A stretch of DNA of 64,000 bases, taken from the NCBI RefSeq assembly GCF_017591425.1, contig NW_024466512.1, forward strand, positions 27,023,501 to 27,087,500, written 5' to 3'. Made by a program: the position numbers and the translations under genes. The stretch is from Ochotona curzoniae (taxonomy: Eukaryota; Chordata; Mammalia; Lagomorpha; Ochotonidae). Positions 63,660 to 64,000 of the stretch are shown here, in pieces. The notes below the pieces were generated by a model. That model worked only from the letters and a program-made list of their open reading frames with translations, searched no databases and was not told the origin of the DNA. Numbering within the stretch: the stretch's first letter is position 1; every line of letters begins with the position of its first letter.

Positions 63660-64000
63660 CTTAAAAAGAATTACGAAAGTAAATTTAGCACATTTGTTAA
63701 AGACTATATATATATACATATATATAGTACACAAATCTATATATTAAAACTTTTCTAGAAAAAGCATCTCTACCTTGAGCAATACCACTGGAGTGTTTGT
63801 GTAGATTAACCCTTGGTATTGACAAAAAGAAATAAGGGAGAAAGCCCTGGTACTTTGATAAAGGATGATAATAAGTCCACACACTTGTTAGTTTCATCAT
63901 CTAAGTTCCCACTTAATATACCAACTCTTTCCTACAAACTCAAAAAATAGACTGGCATGATTGTAACATTCATATTCTATAAAGAAATAGAGAGAGGGCC

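Overview
The window is nuclear genomic DNA from a mammal. It is AT-rich, has GT-AG introns, L1 retrotransposons with target-site duplications, and many copies of a tRNA-derived SINE with an A box, a B box and a pyrimidine-rich 3' part ending in AATAAA-type tails. That SINE resembles the lagomorph C-repeat (CSINE). The particular variant looks to me more like pika (Ochotona) than rabbit, but this species call rests on memory of repeat consensus sequences and is an inference.

All protein-coding content recognised belongs to a head-to-tail cluster of cytochrome P450 subfamily 2C genes, all transcribed from the minus strand. Gene B (high coordinates) enters from the right edge with exons 5-9 (63659 down to 46607). 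Gene A lies wholly inside the window with exons 1-9 (34725 down to 12855). Its exon lengths (168, 163, 150, 161, 177, 142, 188, 142, 182) sum to an intact 490-residue P450 with every signature motif. Gene C contributes only exon 1 (961-794) and runs off the left edge. About 11.9 kb separates each stop codon from the next gene's ATG.

The sequence from the start of the window to about 13.2 kb is repeated at about 33.77-46.95 kb with only scattered differences. This is a tandem duplication with a period near 33.75 kb. The near-identical block holds the end of one gene, the spacer, and the promoter, exon 1 and first part of intron 1 of the next. The gene bodies of A and B (exons 5-8 and their introns) are much more diverged, while exon 9 encodes identical protein. 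That mosaic suggests unequal crossing-over or gene conversion. A and B differ in predicted substrate-recognition and heme-contact positions (residues 296 and 365-372), so they probably differ in substrate choice.

The rest is intron and spacer filled with repeats: CSINEs of several ages, L1 fragments (one with a 5' inversion, two under 100 bp with clear target-site duplications), GC-rich degenerate tandem arrays, a MER2-like DNA transposon remnant, microsatellites, and one hnRNP A/B-type processed pseudogene in intron 4 of gene A. I found no undescribed gene system. The most informative signals are the recombination history of the CYP2C cluster and the active-site divergence of its members.
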